This document shows, piece by piece, positions 11,001 to 19,895 of a DNA stretch of 64,000 nucleotides; position 1 is the first letter of the stretch; the number at the start of each line of letters is the position of its first letter. The translations under genes were made by a program, and so were the position numbers. Source of the stretch: Rhizopus arrhizus (lineage: Eukaryota > Mucoromycota > Mucoromycetes > Mucorales > Rhizopodaceae); assembly GCA_024220505.1 (NCBI GenBank), contig JAKZZE010000001.1, positions 2,480,001 to 2,544,000 of the forward strand, written 5' to 3'. Under the pieces are notes generated by a model. The model worked only from the letters and a program-made list of their open reading frames with translations. It had not been told where the DNA came from and did no database searches.

Positions 11001-12834
11001 TGAGAAAACAATCCTTGATATTTAAATTAGCAATTTTAACTGTAGCCAAACCATCTTGATTGAATTGAACGATTCCAGAAGCAACGGCTACAAGCTTTTC
11101 AATCGACAAATTTGAAGGCGTAGTAACCAATGCCAAGGCGTTACGAGGACCCTTTACCTGGACGTAAGCATGATGATGAGCAGGAAGCTTCAAGTTCTCA
11201 ACCATAGTACAAACAGTAGGTTTCACATTGAGACGAGTAGTAGCCTGAATAGTAGGCGTCTTTGAGGACTGAACCGAGAGACCGACAGAAGAACCCGACA
11301 ACCCAGCAGCAGCAGTAGTAGCACCAGAAGCCAGACCAGAGACCAGACCAGAGACCAGACCAGTAGGACCAGAAACACCAGGGAAATAAATAGTACCAGC
11401 GCCAGTATCGATAATCGCACGATTGGCTTGTAGATCATTAAAACCAATGATGACAGGGTGAGCCAGATTCGGAACGACGTGGCATTCGAGCTGAAGCGGA
11501 ATTTCGCCTAGAAGTACGCGAACCTTAGTGACACCCAATGTGGAAGCATCTTCACCAGTAGCTGTAGTGAACGTGAGCTTTCTGGACGAGTCAACCGGGA
11601 GGTTTAGTTTGGAGACCAAATCACGACTAATAGCGGAGATAGTTGCGCCCGTATCAGACAAACAAGTGGTAGGAACACCCAGAATAGTACACCTATATTG
11701 TGAACCCTTATGGAGAACAGGTTGACTTAGATAAGCCAGACTATGAATAGCATCCTTGATATCCTTTGACGCAGAACTGACGGCAAGAGGATCTTGAGAA
11801 TCCGGCACATAAGCATAATTTACCGTGGTCTGAGACGAGCCAAAATCGTTTACAGCCGGGGAACCGTACGAAGACCAGTTAGCATTCGTAGGAGGGGCCG
11901 AAACGGTATTGGCAGTAGTTGTCGCCTCAGCAGAACCGACAGGAGGACAGATGTCTTGTATGGCGTGAATACGGTTGTTCAAACCCTGACTGTTGTGCTT
12001 GGCCCGATGGCAACGTTTAGAGAGATGCCCTTCTTTTCCACAATGGCCACAGAGAGGAACACCAGGTCGGACCCATTGGTTGAACTTGTTCTTGGGTTTA
12101 ACTTGGGAGGCCGATTGACGACGGTTGTACGAGCCAGGTTTTTGATGAAAGGCATCTATCTCCATGGGAGTAGGACCAGAAGGGACAGGATTTGGTATGA
12201 CAGGGCCTGCAGAAGCGACATCGTTCTGCGTGTATAGTTGTGCGGCAGCAAGACGAGGATCTGCAAGGAGGACTTCATCCATGGCTATAGCCTTGTCAGC
12301 TACGTTTATCCAAGTAGATGAAGAAGAGATTTGACCAATAATCTTTTCTAAGAGACGTGGGTTCATGGCACACATGTAGATAGATCGGAGGAGTTCCACA
12401 GGTAAAGTAACACCCTCCGGAAGTTCCTGGATGATGGCTTCGAAGGTGGCCTTAAACTGTCTTGATGGGAGGTTACCCTGGCGAAGGGATTCGAGCTTAG
12501 CGCGGCAGGTCTGTTTCTGTTGGGCAACAGGGATGCCAAATGTGTCGATGAGTGCTTTCTTAATTTTTGCCCAAGTGTCCAACGAAGAGTTAGAGAGTAT
12601 CCATTGAGCCATGTTGACAGGAAGATACGAGGGTAGTTGGTCGATCTTCATCAATTCATCTAAGCCTAGTCGGTCAGCCTTAGCATCAAACAGACGTAGC
12701 CAGAGTTCAATATTCGTAGAAGGATCATAATTATAAATGATACGCATAGATTGCATTGCAGCATATCGGTTTTGTTTGACGATATCAGATAGCGCCTGAA
12801 TGATTCGGATGTCCGTTTCAGAAGAGTTTGTCAT
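8095..12834 (-). CDS. Gag-Pol polyprotein of gypsy-1
   Basis: One intact frame of 1579 residues. Order by approximate residue: helical capsid region (1-210); CCHC zinc knuckle CGHCGKEGHLSKRC (about 262); aspartic protease DTGATISAISRDL (about 391); reverse transcriptase with KYFSTMDLTSSYWQ and catalytic LVYLDDIICF (about 850); RNase H with FELHTDGACSSGIG and VVTDHHALQFL; integrase HHCC (HANPTAGHMG ... CEVCQRVK, about 1206-1250) and DDE core (VDTFGPM, LSDNGKPYSG, NGLVERF, about 1290-1371). It copies element RNA to DNA in capsids and inserts it in the nucleus. There is no stop or frameshift between gag and pol, so the Gag:Pol ratio must be set another way. All catalytic motifs are present. Confidence 0.95.
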   Translation of the reverse strand: MTNSSETDIRIIQALSDIVKQNRYAAMQSMRIIYNYDPSTNIELWLRLFDAKADRLGLDELMKIDQLPSYLPVNMAQWILSNSSLDTWAKIKKALIDTFGIPVAQQKQTCRAKLESLRQGNLPSRQFKATFEAIIQELPEGVTLPVELLRSIYMCAMNPRLLEKIIGQISSSSTWINVADKAIAMDEVLLADPRLAAAQLYTQNDVASAGPVIPNPVPSGPTPMEIDAFHQKPGSYNRRQSASQVKPKNKFNQWVRPGVPLCGHCGKEGHLSKRCHRAKHNSQGLNNRIHAIQDICPPVGSAEATTTANTVSAPPTNANWSSYGSPAVNDFGSSQTTVNYAYVPDSQDPLAVSSASKDIKDAIHSLAYLSQPVLHKGSQYRCTILGVPTTCLSDTGATISAISRDLVSKLNLPVDSSRKLTFTTATGEDASTLGVTKVRVLLGEIPLQLECHVVPNLAHPVIIGFNDLQANRAIIDTGAGTIYFPGVSGPTGLVSGLVSGLASGATTAAAGLSGSSVGLSVQSSKTPTIQATTRLNVKPTVCTMVENLKLPAHHHAYVQVKGPRNALALVTTPSNLSIEKLVAVASGIVQFNQDGLATVKIANLNIKDCFLNKDQVVACAEYLPSSFPFVRLRDTISSINNDRTPSNLDFKPTLGDSLTSAQSAQMVQLLESFADCFDSSSSSTTPLVQHHIDTGDTKPISSAPHRASAAENDTINKLIDDMLKQGIIRPSRSPWSSPVVLVPKPDGSVRFCVDYRRLNKATTKDVYPLTRIDDALHSLGNAKYFSTMDLTSSYWQIELDEESKPKSAFVCRRGLFEFVRMPFGLCSAPSTMQRLMDSVLAGLKWQTALVYLDDIICFSPSFEQHVRDLREILLRLREASLKIKLSKCCFASNRISFLGYILSPDGLHTDPDKVRAVASFPVPTNVETLRSFLGLAGYYRSFISRFSVLASPLNALLAKDAPWVWSPLQQKAYEQLKTMLLTAPVLRFPDFSRPFELHTDGACSSGIGVILCQRDPRNRRAYAIAYASRSLTAAERNYGVSEVEALAIVWGIRKFAHYLTGTKFTVVTDHHALQFLQNTRSSDLRGRLARWALTLQQHDFTIVYRPGPQNTGPDALSRFPVDSSSGSSRGFPLGSSRGSPGGPSTGSSMVCSLMVPDLIAAQSSDPFCQAVRRSTPLAPGFTDESGVLFFGSRPVLPASQRKEAFDLLHANPTAGHMGVTRTSQRFARLFYFPNLHQWVKDQVKSCEVCQRVKNPNVTLGHTRLKHSTTTVHPFDTIAVDTFGPMPLSRSGNKYIVVIQCLFSRYVVITAVPENNDLWVTRCLLKTFSEHGVVRAILSDNGKPYSGLLIKHLAKHLSINQKFAPAYHPQSNGLVERFMASLRNFIVSFMDLNTHQTTWDEHLYEFQLAYNTSVHESTKFTPFSVVHGREARSLLTPDSGSVKAVPHIEYTQQTKAYLARAYAIIQLENLQNQAKNAITFNEQRKEPSLCVGDLVLIDFPVHSNAASGRAAKLVRSWRGPFKIVTILSPDRFDVVEMATSKTWKNMHAARMKRYEEDNEDITSNKTPGCRESVSSSESVV

Positions 12835-12904
12835 TGTTGTTTGAGGATGGGTAGTAGCACAGAGTTTGCAGGTAAGTATATAGGATCTTTCGGGGGGTTT
12901 TAAA

Positions 12905-12922
12905 AGAACAGCTTCTCCACCA
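12905..12922 (-). promoter_or_regulatory. Candidate primer binding site of gypsy-1
   Basis: TGGTGGAGAAGCTGTTCT on the minus strand starts directly after the LTR end at 12923. A start of TGG, complementary to the CCA tail of a tRNA, is the expected form. The primer tRNA was not identified. Confidence 0.5.
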
Positions 12923-13038
12923 TGAAAAGAGAGTGATACGTCAGCAAATAAATGTCGCCTTGAGATTGGCTGGAAGTATCACAAAAGAGATTTTTTTAGG
13001 AAGAATAAAGAATGTCCTTTTTTATTCATTTGAACTTA
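12923..13038 (-). repeat. 5' LTR of gypsy-1, truncated by Tc1
   Basis: This is the same sequence as 7855-7970, ending at the TA target of the Tc1 element at 13039-14686. The part with the TATA box is missing on the far side of the Tc1, where LINE sequence follows instead. Precise insertion alone does not explain this junction. Confidence 0.75.
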
Positions 13039-14686
13039 CAGTAGTTGGAATAATTGTTCGGATGTTTTGCAATTTTATACTTTTCGCTTTGTATCTCTGC
13101 AATCAGATAGGATAGAGCTACTTACAATACCTCATTAGAAAGCAACAGTTGTCATGTATAACATATAGAAATTTAAGGTTATGGGATTACTTCCATATAT
13201 AGTAAGGTCAAATTGCGTCAAGCATATGCATTCGAACAATTTTTCCAACTGAATCATCTTTTATTTAATATCGTGTATAACCGCCTTTAGCTTTAATGAC
13301 TGCTCTACAACGAGCTGGCATACTCTTGATATATGCTTGGCATTGCTCTCTGGTAAAAGAGTTCCATTCTTTCTCGGTTCTAGACGAGAGATCATGCACT
13401 CCTTTAGCCCTACCTTCGTACAAACTCAGTCTCAACTTTAGATGGTGCCAGAGATGCTCTATAGGATTCAAATCAGGACTTTGAGCTGGCCAATTGAAGG
13501 TGTGCTCTTCTTTAAACGCATTTTCTTTAAACCAAGCACGAGAAAGCTTCAATGTGTGCTTAGGATCGTTATCTTGTTGAAAATAGATAGCCTCCTGCTT
13601 GTAGCCATAGTAGTTCAGACTGTCCATCAGTGTAGTTGACAGGATATGAACATAATCTGATGCCTTCATAGTACCGTCCTCAATTGCGCAGGCATATCCA
13701 GGACCATCCCATGTCATACAACCCCAAAGCATCACACTGCCAGCTCCTCCTTTGACTGTAAGGTCAAGATGATGAAGTTGTAGTTTGTCACCAGGTCTTC
13801 TCCAAAAGTATTTACAACCATCCGAGCCCCAAACATTAATCTTGGTCTCATCAGAGAACACCATACGCCTCCAGTCATCTTCTGTCCAATCTTTGTGAGC
13901 TTTAGCCCATTTTAGTCTAGCTTCCATGTGTGATTTTTTGAGGAGAGGTTTTTTCTTCTTAATTTGGGTACTGAAACCCATGTTGTGAAGCATTTTTACT
14001 GTACCAAAATAGCCTATCTTATAGCCAATACTGTTTAAATATGACCATACGCTCTTTGCTGTTTGAAGTGAACCATTTATAAGTTCTCTCTTCAAGTAAT
14101 TCTTTGTCGTTGAGCTTATAGTAGTCTTTCTACCAGCATGACCTCGAGTACGTTTAGGTGCATACAAGTTCTTGTACTTGCTCAAAGTGGACCTTGATAC
14201 TCTTGGAACTCGTTTCATGATTTCTGAGTATGATAAACCCTTTTTCAACAACGACCGGATGCTTTCTTGCTTGCTACGAGATAAAAGGTGTACCATGATA
14301 TAAAGAAGTATAGGCTGTACAAGATAGAAGGGAAACACTGCAAAATCCAGCCTTATTTATATATTTTAAGCTCTGACTAAAAGCAAAAGCGCTATTTCAT
14401 TATTACGTCATTTTGTAATGCTGTATTTGTGACGTCAGAAACGCCAATGATATCATCATTATAGAATGCATTGAGTTGGAAAAATTGTTCGAATGCATAT
14501 GCTTGACGCAATTTGACCTTACTATATATGGAAGTAATCCCATAACCTTAAATTTCTATATGTTATACATGACAACTGTTGCTTTCTAATGAGGTATTGT
14601 AAGTAGCTCTATCCTATCTGATTGCAGAGATACAAAGCGAAAAGTATAAAATTGCAAAACATCCGAACAATTATTCCAACCACTGT
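13039..14686 (-). mobile_element. Tc1/mariner element, family A, complete (1648 bp)
   Basis: Flanked by TA at 13037-13038 and 14687-14688. Tips are CAGTAGTTGGAATAATTG and the inverse CAATTATTCCAACCACTG. TIRs are about 212 bp. The inner edge of each TIR repeats the tip in inverted orientation (TTGTTCGAATG ... against TTGTTCGGATG). It carries one intact transposase. Left flank is the gypsy-1 LTR; right flank is LINE ORF1. A decayed copy of the same family is at 47020-48666. Confidence 0.93.
13265..14296 (-). CDS. Tc1/mariner transposase, family A, DD37E
   Basis: From the ATG at 14296 (MVHLLSRSKQ) it is 343 residues, the usual Tc1 length; an upstream ATG at 14338 would add 14 residues. N-terminal helix-turn-helix (SRSKQESIRSLLKKGLSYSE, then STLSKYKNLYA) with a second DNA-binding part following GHAGRKTT. 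Catalytic residues: VFSDETKINVWG, QQDNDPKH and SPDLNPIEHLW. There are 37 residues between the second Asp and the Glu, not the usual 34. It cuts at TA sites and joins the element ends in the nucleus. No lesions seen. Confidence 0.93.
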   Translation of the reverse strand: MVHLLSRSKQESIRSLLKKGLSYSEIMKRVPRVSRSTLSKYKNLYAPKRTRGHAGRKTTISSTTKNYLKRELINGSLQTAKSVWSYLNSIGYKIGYFGTVKMLHNMGFSTQIKKKKPLLKKSHMEARLKWAKAHKDWTEDDWRRMVFSDETKINVWGSDGCKYFWRRPGDKLQLHHLDLTVKGGAGSVMLWGCMTWDGPGYACAIEDGTMKASDYVHILSTTLMDSLNYYGYKQEAIYFQQDNDPKHTLKLSRAWFKENAFKEEHTFNWPAQSPDLNPIEHLWHHLKLRLSLYEGRAKGVHDLSSRTEKEWNSFTREQCQAYIKSMPARCRAVIKAKGGYTRY

Positions 14687-14688
14687 AC

Positions 14689-15197
14689 CTCGCTCTCGTA
14701 GGATGACCTACACTGAAGCTCGTCGTCGTCTCTCTCGTCTTGGTGTGGATAGCTGGCGCATCTTAGATGTTTGCTATCCTGCCCACTCTGTTGTCGGTCT
14801 TCTTGTACATCTGCAGTACAAGCCTGCTCTTCTGTCCTTGCTTGAAAAGGCCAAGATCCCTACCTTGGATACCTTTGATCCTCTTGACCCTGCTAACCTG
14901 GCTGATCCCAAGTTTGACTCTGTTTCTGCTGAGGAGCGTAGCCATGCTATCTCGCTTATCAATGATGATCGTTCTCGTAAGGCCTTAGAGCGCTTGCGCT
15001 ATCCTGTTGCTGTCTCTGTCTCTCGCTACCTGTTAGCACAAGCTTTGGTCTCTGATGAGACAGTATCTGAAGTTCTGTCTGCCAAGGAAGATCGTCCCAA
15101 GACTGTCCGCCACTACGATGACATGGCTGAAGACATGGCTCTTGATGACTATGAGCATCACCGTCCTGCCTCTCGTTCAAGCTTTGGATCATTATAA
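14689..15197 (+). pseudogene. LINE ORF1, C-terminal part
   Basis: The frame is open from the Tc1 junction. Recognisable protein starts at about 14702 (MTYTEARRRLSRLGVDSW) and ends at TAA 15195-15197. It is Leu/Asp/Ser-rich, with SRYLLAQALVSDETVSEVLS near the end. The codon use is higher in GC than its surroundings. It is assigned as ORF1 because it directly precedes a LINE endonuclease ORF with a one-base stop/start overlap (TAATG). The N-terminal part is separated by gypsy-1 and a Tc1 (see 7606-7854). No known ORF1 domain is recognised. Confidence 0.6.
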
Positions 15198-16254
15198 TGA
15201 TGAGTAGTAATACTTGTCATTATAATGCATCCTTGGTCTCTACATCTGGTATGGTCCCAGATCCGTCAACCCCTTCCTCTCCTTTGGTCTCTCTTGGTTC
15301 TCATGGCTCCCATGGTTCATTCACTCCTTCATCCTCATCAAATTCATCTATACCGCTTACAATCGGCTTGTGGAATGCCAATGGGCTTCAAGAATCCACA
15401 GCCGAAGATCTTCTTCGTCACTGCCAGTCGTTCTCTCTGGTGTTTATCACTGAAACCTGGTTGCTTCCGCCTCACAGGATCCGTACCTCTTGGACCCAGT
15501 TCAACCTGTATGGCTCTCCTGTGATCAACAGCTATCGTGGCTCTCAAGGTGTCTCTGCTCTGGTGTCTCCTCGGTGTCCGATGGCTGTGGTACAGTTCCC
15601 GGTTCATACCAAGTATGCTCTGGGTCTGCGGTTGGGTCGCTCCTTGCGTCTCATCTGCCTGTATTTGCCCCCTTCCTTGTCCAACGACGAGGTCTCTTCT
15701 GTGTTGGTTTCATTGCCCTTGACAGACGACACGATCATCTGTGGTGATCTGAACGCGCGTCTTGGTGCACTAACGGGTGATTCCGTTGCCAATGCTCGAG
15801 GTTCGGTACTGCTTCGCTGGTGTGAAGAACATGGTCTCTCTGTTCTGAACTCGACTCTTGCTCCTGGGGTGCCTACCTTTTTGTCCTTTCGTGGTGGTCA
15901 AGTCAAGCAAAGTATGATCGACTACTTCTTGACCAACACGACCTCTGTCCTTAGGTCCCCTCGGATGCAAGTCTACAGTGATCTCTCTCTTGGCTCTGAC
16001 CACAAACTGTTGTCCTTGTCCTTTGACTATGCAGTCCCTGATGGTTATCCATCGCAGCCCGTTCTCTCTCCTTCTGCCCGTCGGCTATGGAACCTCTCTC
16101 GGTTGAAGGAACCCGATGTCTGTAGTCTGTACGTGGCCACATTCCAGTCCTTGGTCTCTCCATTGGTTGATCAGCTCAAAGCTCTGAAGTCAAGTCCTCC
16201 TTCTGCTGCTCCGCCTATAGACGCTCTCAATGACACTCTGAATGAGGCGATCTA
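15197..16254 (+). pseudogene. LINE ORF2, endonuclease domain only, cut by Tc1
   Basis: Starts at ATG 15197-15199, overlapping the ORF1 stop. A Ser-rich leader of about 55 residues is followed by an APE-type endonuclease: GLWNANGL (Asn), ITETWLL (Glu), IICGDLNARLG (Asp/Asn), QSMIDYFL and SLGSDHKLL (Asp-His). This enzyme nicks target DNA for target-primed reverse transcription. The frame is broken at 16253-16254 by a Tc1 element. The reverse transcriptase domain that must follow is not found on the other side, where a DIRS fragment begins. Confidence 0.88.
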
Positions 16255-17900
16255 CAGTTGCCGTCAAAACTGGTCGCATGTTTTCATATTTTGCCTATAC
16301 ACGTTGTGGTTTACTTCATTTCTTAGTTTATAGCAATTTAGTATACACCATTCGAAAGAGCAAACTCTGGGTAACTCAGTGGTAGTACAAGTATTGCAGT
16401 AGATCCAGTGTATCGGTAATAATTGGCCCTCAAAGTCCGACGGTACATGCGACCAGTTTTGACGGCGTTTACAAGTGACATAGTATAGTCACAAAAATGT
16501 GACTTAATTGCGAATTTTTTATATTTTTTTCTTCTCTTTCTTCTATTATAATAATATTGTTTACATGTAAGTGTTTTTTTGCTACATTGCGACACCCCAT
16601 TAAGAAATTGCACCATTGCAGATTCGACATGCGCGCAATTTCAACCGACAAAGTAAACAGCATTTCCTCATTGCTAAGATCCAAGAAGTCAAACAGCAAA
16701 ATAGCAAAACAAGTTGGTGTTAGTCGTACTACTGTTCAGAAGTACCGCTCATCTCTGAAGATGAGTGGAAATGTTGATGAAGGTGGTCGTCCATCTCTAA
16801 TTAGTCAACGCATGGTAAACTACATCCGGAGATTAGTCACCTTGGGAAGAAAAAATAATGCTGTAGAGATCCAAAAAGCTCTAAAAGAAGAATTTGGAAT
16901 GTCTGTAAGTGACAGTACCGTACGCCGCGTCCTCAAAAAAGCTGGCTTTATAGCATTTGTCAAGCCTCAAAAACCATTGCTGCGAACGCAAAACATCATA
17001 AAACGCCTTCAATGGGCTAAATCGCACCAACATTGGACTGTGGACGACTGGAAACGGGTCATATTCTCAGATGAGACCAAAATAAATCGTTTTGGATCCG
17101 ACGGAAAGGCTTATACATGGAAACTACCCAATGAGGAATTGAACTCGCGACATGTACAGCAAACCGTCAAGCATGGGGGTGGCAATATTATGGTCTGGAG
17201 CTGCATTACATGGGAAGGCGTTGGGTGGATAGTTGATGTAGGTCATCGTATGAATAGCGAGGCCTATCTTGAGGTCTTAAAAGATGACTTACTGAAGACA
17301 ATGGAGAGTTATGGCTTGGATTCTTCCAAAATAGTGTTTCAGCAGGATAATGATCCCAAGCATACATCGAAGGTAGTGAAAGAATGGATTGACCAGCAGC
17401 CATTCGAGGTATTGGAATGGCCTCCTCAGTCCCCAGACCTAAATCCTATAGAGCATATGTGGGCACATTTAAAGAGAGAGCTATTTCATAGCTATGAGGC
17501 ACCACCAAGTAGTATGCATGAGCTATGGGAGCGTATAGGTCAGACTTGGTATGCCATTGCTAAAGAGGAATGTCAGAAATACATCGAAAGTATGCCTAAA
17601 AGGTGTGCTGCAGTTATTAAAGCAAAAGGTCGTTGGACTAAGTATTGATTTTTTTAAATAAAGTGTGTCAAAACGTTTACTTATAAACGCCGTCAAAATT
17701 GGTCGCATGTGCCGTCGGACTTTGAGGGCCAGTTATTACCAATACACTGGTTCTACTACAATATTTGTACTACCACTGAGTTACCCAGAGTTTGATCTTT
17801 CGAATGGTGTATACTAAATTGCTATAAACTAAGAAATGAAGTAGACCACAACGTGTATAGGCAAAATATGAAAACATGCGACCAATTTTGACGGCCACTG
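16255..17900 (+). mobile_element. Tc1/mariner element, family B, complete (1646 bp)
   Basis: TA at 16253-16254 and 17901-17902. The tips CAGTTGCCGTCAAAACTGG and CCAATTTTGACGGCCACTG begin TIRs of about 216 bp (to 16470 and from 17686). The inner edge is the tip again, inverted (CCAGTTTTGACGGCG). Left flank is LINE ORF2; right flank is a DIRS RT fragment on the opposite strand. Confidence 0.93.
16629..17648 (+). CDS. Tc1/mariner transposase, family B, DD34E
   Basis: From ATG 16629 (MRAISTDKVN) 339 residues; an upstream ATG at 16557 lies in the leader. Paired helix-turn-helix (SNSKIAKQVGVSRTTVQKYR; then SDSTVRRVLKKAGF). Catalytic core: IFSDETKINRFGSDG, QQDNDPKHTSK and SPDLNPIEHMW, with 34 residues between the second Asp and the Glu, the classical Tc1 spacing. 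The frame is intact. It is more like the family at 59821-61475 than the DD35E/DD37E families here. Confidence 0.93.
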   Translation: MRAISTDKVNSISSLLRSKKSNSKIAKQVGVSRTTVQKYRSSLKMSGNVDEGGRPSLISQRMVNYIRRLVTLGRKNNAVEIQKALKEEFGMSVSDSTVRRVLKKAGFIAFVKPQKPLLRTQNIIKRLQWAKSHQHWTVDDWKRVIFSDETKINRFGSDGKAYTWKLPNEELNSRHVQQTVKHGGGNIMVWSCITWEGVGWIVDVGHRMNSEAYLEVLKDDLLKTMESYGLDSSKIVFQQDNDPKHTSKVVKEWIDQQPFEVLEWPPQSPDLNPIEHMWAHLKRELFHSYEAPPSSMHELWERIGQTWYAIAKEECQKYIESMPKRCAAVIKAKGRWTKY

Positions 17901-19118
17901 TATACAGTCCTTTCCTCTTCCAGTCTTGGTTGAAGGCGTCTATCTTGGTCGCGAATGGATCCTCCTGAAAACTCCAATAATTTGGTAATTGGTGGTTGTG
18001 AGCTGCGGCGAAAACATCTACCCTCATTCCTTTCCTCCATTTTTTGTAAATAAACTGGAATATTTTCTTGGGAATCGTCGATTCGTATAACGGTTTCTTG
18101 GATCGACTCAGTTGGTCTGCTGTCACATTGAGGATTCCCGGTATGTGTTGGTACTGTACTGTTAAATGATGTAGGTTGCATAAATCTTGTATCTTCACTG
18201 CCAGATCTTGAAGTGCAAACGATGCTGTTCCTCCTTCCTTCGTTACATATTTTAAGGCTGTCATATTGTCGCTCAAAATCTTGATTGTGGTGTGTTTTAG
18301 TCTTTTTGAGTGTATGAGAAGGGCGTAGTAGATCGTTTTCAATTCCCTCACGTTGATCGATTGTTCTTTTTGTGCTGGTGTCCAAAATCCTGCAGTTTGA
18401 ATCAACTGGGAAGTCACTCCCCAACCCACATCGGATGCATCTACATAAATCTTGACAGATGGTTCTTGAATTAGTAGTTTGTGAATTGGCAAACCGTTTT
18501 TCTTTACTAAATATTTTTTCCACCATGTGATCTCCTCCATCGATTGGGCTGATAGTTTGCAATTCTTGTCCCAGTTGTGATTGTGTGTCCTCAAGCTTCT
18601 GGATAAATCGCGTTGCATGTGTCGGATATGTAACAGTGCTTCCCCGATTGCTGGGATGACGGCTGTCATCTTCCCTAACAGACTCGCTATCCACCGGCAT
18701 GATCGTATGACTGGTACCTCTGATTGTCTGATTCGCTGCAGTAACTTGGTTACTTTGTAGGTTGGAAGAGAGATTGACATTGTTTGAGTGTTGAATTGAA
18801 ATCCTAGAAATTTTTGGATCTTTTTCGGTTCGAGCACACTCTTCTCCCAGTTGATGAGGAAGCCCAGTTTCTCTAGATGTTGAGTTAGTATCTGTACTGA
18901 TTCTCGCATGTTGCTTCTCGATTTCTCCAATACACAGATATCGTCGAGATAATAGACAAGGCGCATACCCTTCGCCCGTAAATGCTCTACCGCATATCTC
19001 ATCAATTTTGGAAAAACTCGAGGTGCAATGCTCAGACTGAAGGCTAGAGATGTGTATTGGTAGACAATATTGTTGTTCTCGAATGTCAAATATTTTTGTG
19101 AAGCTTTGTGAACTGGTA
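17901..19118 (-). pseudogene. DIRS-type reverse transcriptase/RNase H fragment
   Basis: Minus-strand frame open from the TA at 19117-19118 to the Tc1 at 17900. It begins inside RT (TIPVHKASQKYLTF), has LAFSLSIAPRVF, catalytic LVYYLDDICVL, FLGFQFN, and RNase H (KIYVDASDVGWGV, ILSDNMTALKYV), then the connector LNVTADQLSRSKK. Both ends are cut by Tc1 elements, so the gag, the RT start and the tyrosine recombinase are lost. It belongs to the same superfamily as, but is clearly diverged from, the DIRS element at 26000-29910. A second frame is open along nearly the whole fragment. Confidence 0.88.
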
Positions 19119-19330
19119 TAGTGCTCCACAAAACCCTTCAAGTGTTTTGTTTTTTTTCGTTTTTTGCTTGTGACTAAGCATTGAGTACTACAGTTGGTAG
19201 CATGCTATACCTCATTTGAAAGCTACGGTGACAGAGTACTTGCATAATGTTTAAACTCCGGGCTACATGTACTGACCGAGGGGTAATGGCATTTCAAAAA
19301 CAGACACACACTTGAAGGGTTTGTGGAATT
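19119..19330. repeat. Tc1-type TIR remnant, family K
   Basis: TAGTGCTCCACAAAACCC (first base C to T) at 19119 and the inverse GGGTTTGTGGA at about 19307-19322 bound a 210-bp TIR. The tip recurs at 59187-59215. The rest of the element is not recognised. Confidence 0.6.
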
Positions 19331-19895
19331 TAAAAAATCTCAAGTTAATGTCGTAAAAATCATTATAAACGTCACAGAAATGTGATTTATTAATGTTTAT
19401 GTAAAAGTTTTTGTTTATCTACAACTTTTATATTTTTTTCGCCTTTTTTTTGTAACATAACCTAATGATGTATCCATCATTCATAACTCGATACGGAAAC
19501 AGTATTAAGAAGCTACATGTAAAATATATCCAATAGATAGGCTACAGGTTAATTCGGATAAGCTTCATTAAGGATAAGATGCTGCGTAATTGCACGGTTA
19601 AATTATATTAAATCCAGGGACTAAATCACAGTCAATCGCAGTCAATCATATACGAGTATTCTATGGATAAATGCTTATGATGACAAAGATAACAATGGAA
19701 GAACACGTAACCATTATCTATTTGTCATCAGTTATATCATACTCATTAATTATTCATCCATGACATGAAATATTATCCGTGTATGAAAAGTATAAATAGA
19801 GTATCACTTTCTTATTAAATAAAGCAATCTCTTCATCGAGTCTCGTCCTCTCTTGTTCCTTTCTATTCTTGGATAAATAACCTAATTAAGTGACA
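19331..19895 (+). repeat. LTR-like segment with TATA and AATAAA
   Basis: No gene. TATAAATAGAG (about 19791), AATAAAG (about 19819) and GAGTCTCGTCCTCTCTTG (19838) are in LTR order. The block CGAGTCTCGTCCTCTCTTG to TTGGATAAAT recurs at about 24277-24317. It is probably a solo or truncated LTR; no target duplication was found. Confidence 0.45.

Larger units (their letters stand above)
7855..13038 (-). mobile_element. Ty3/gypsy retrotransposon, single-ORF type (gypsy-1)
   Basis: Transcribed leftward. The downstream (3') LTR starts at 7855 and runs to about 8000-8060. The upstream LTR is only partial (12923-13038) because a Tc1 was inserted at TA 13037-13038. The shared part, 118 bp at 7853-7970 and 12921-13038, is identical by eye, which suggests a recent insertion. 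On the minus strand the LTR has TATAAATAC followed by AATAAA. A TGG-initial primer binding site candidate, TGGTGGAGAAGCTG, directly follows the upstream LTR (12909-12922). The intact gag-pol frame suggests the element was recently active. Confidence 0.8.

Noticed and set aside
16370..16420. Possible tRNA in the TIR region (GGTAACTCAGTGGTAGTAC)
   Set aside because: It resembles an A box but has no cloverleaf partner or B box; it lies in a Tc1 TIR and is repeated inverted at the other end.
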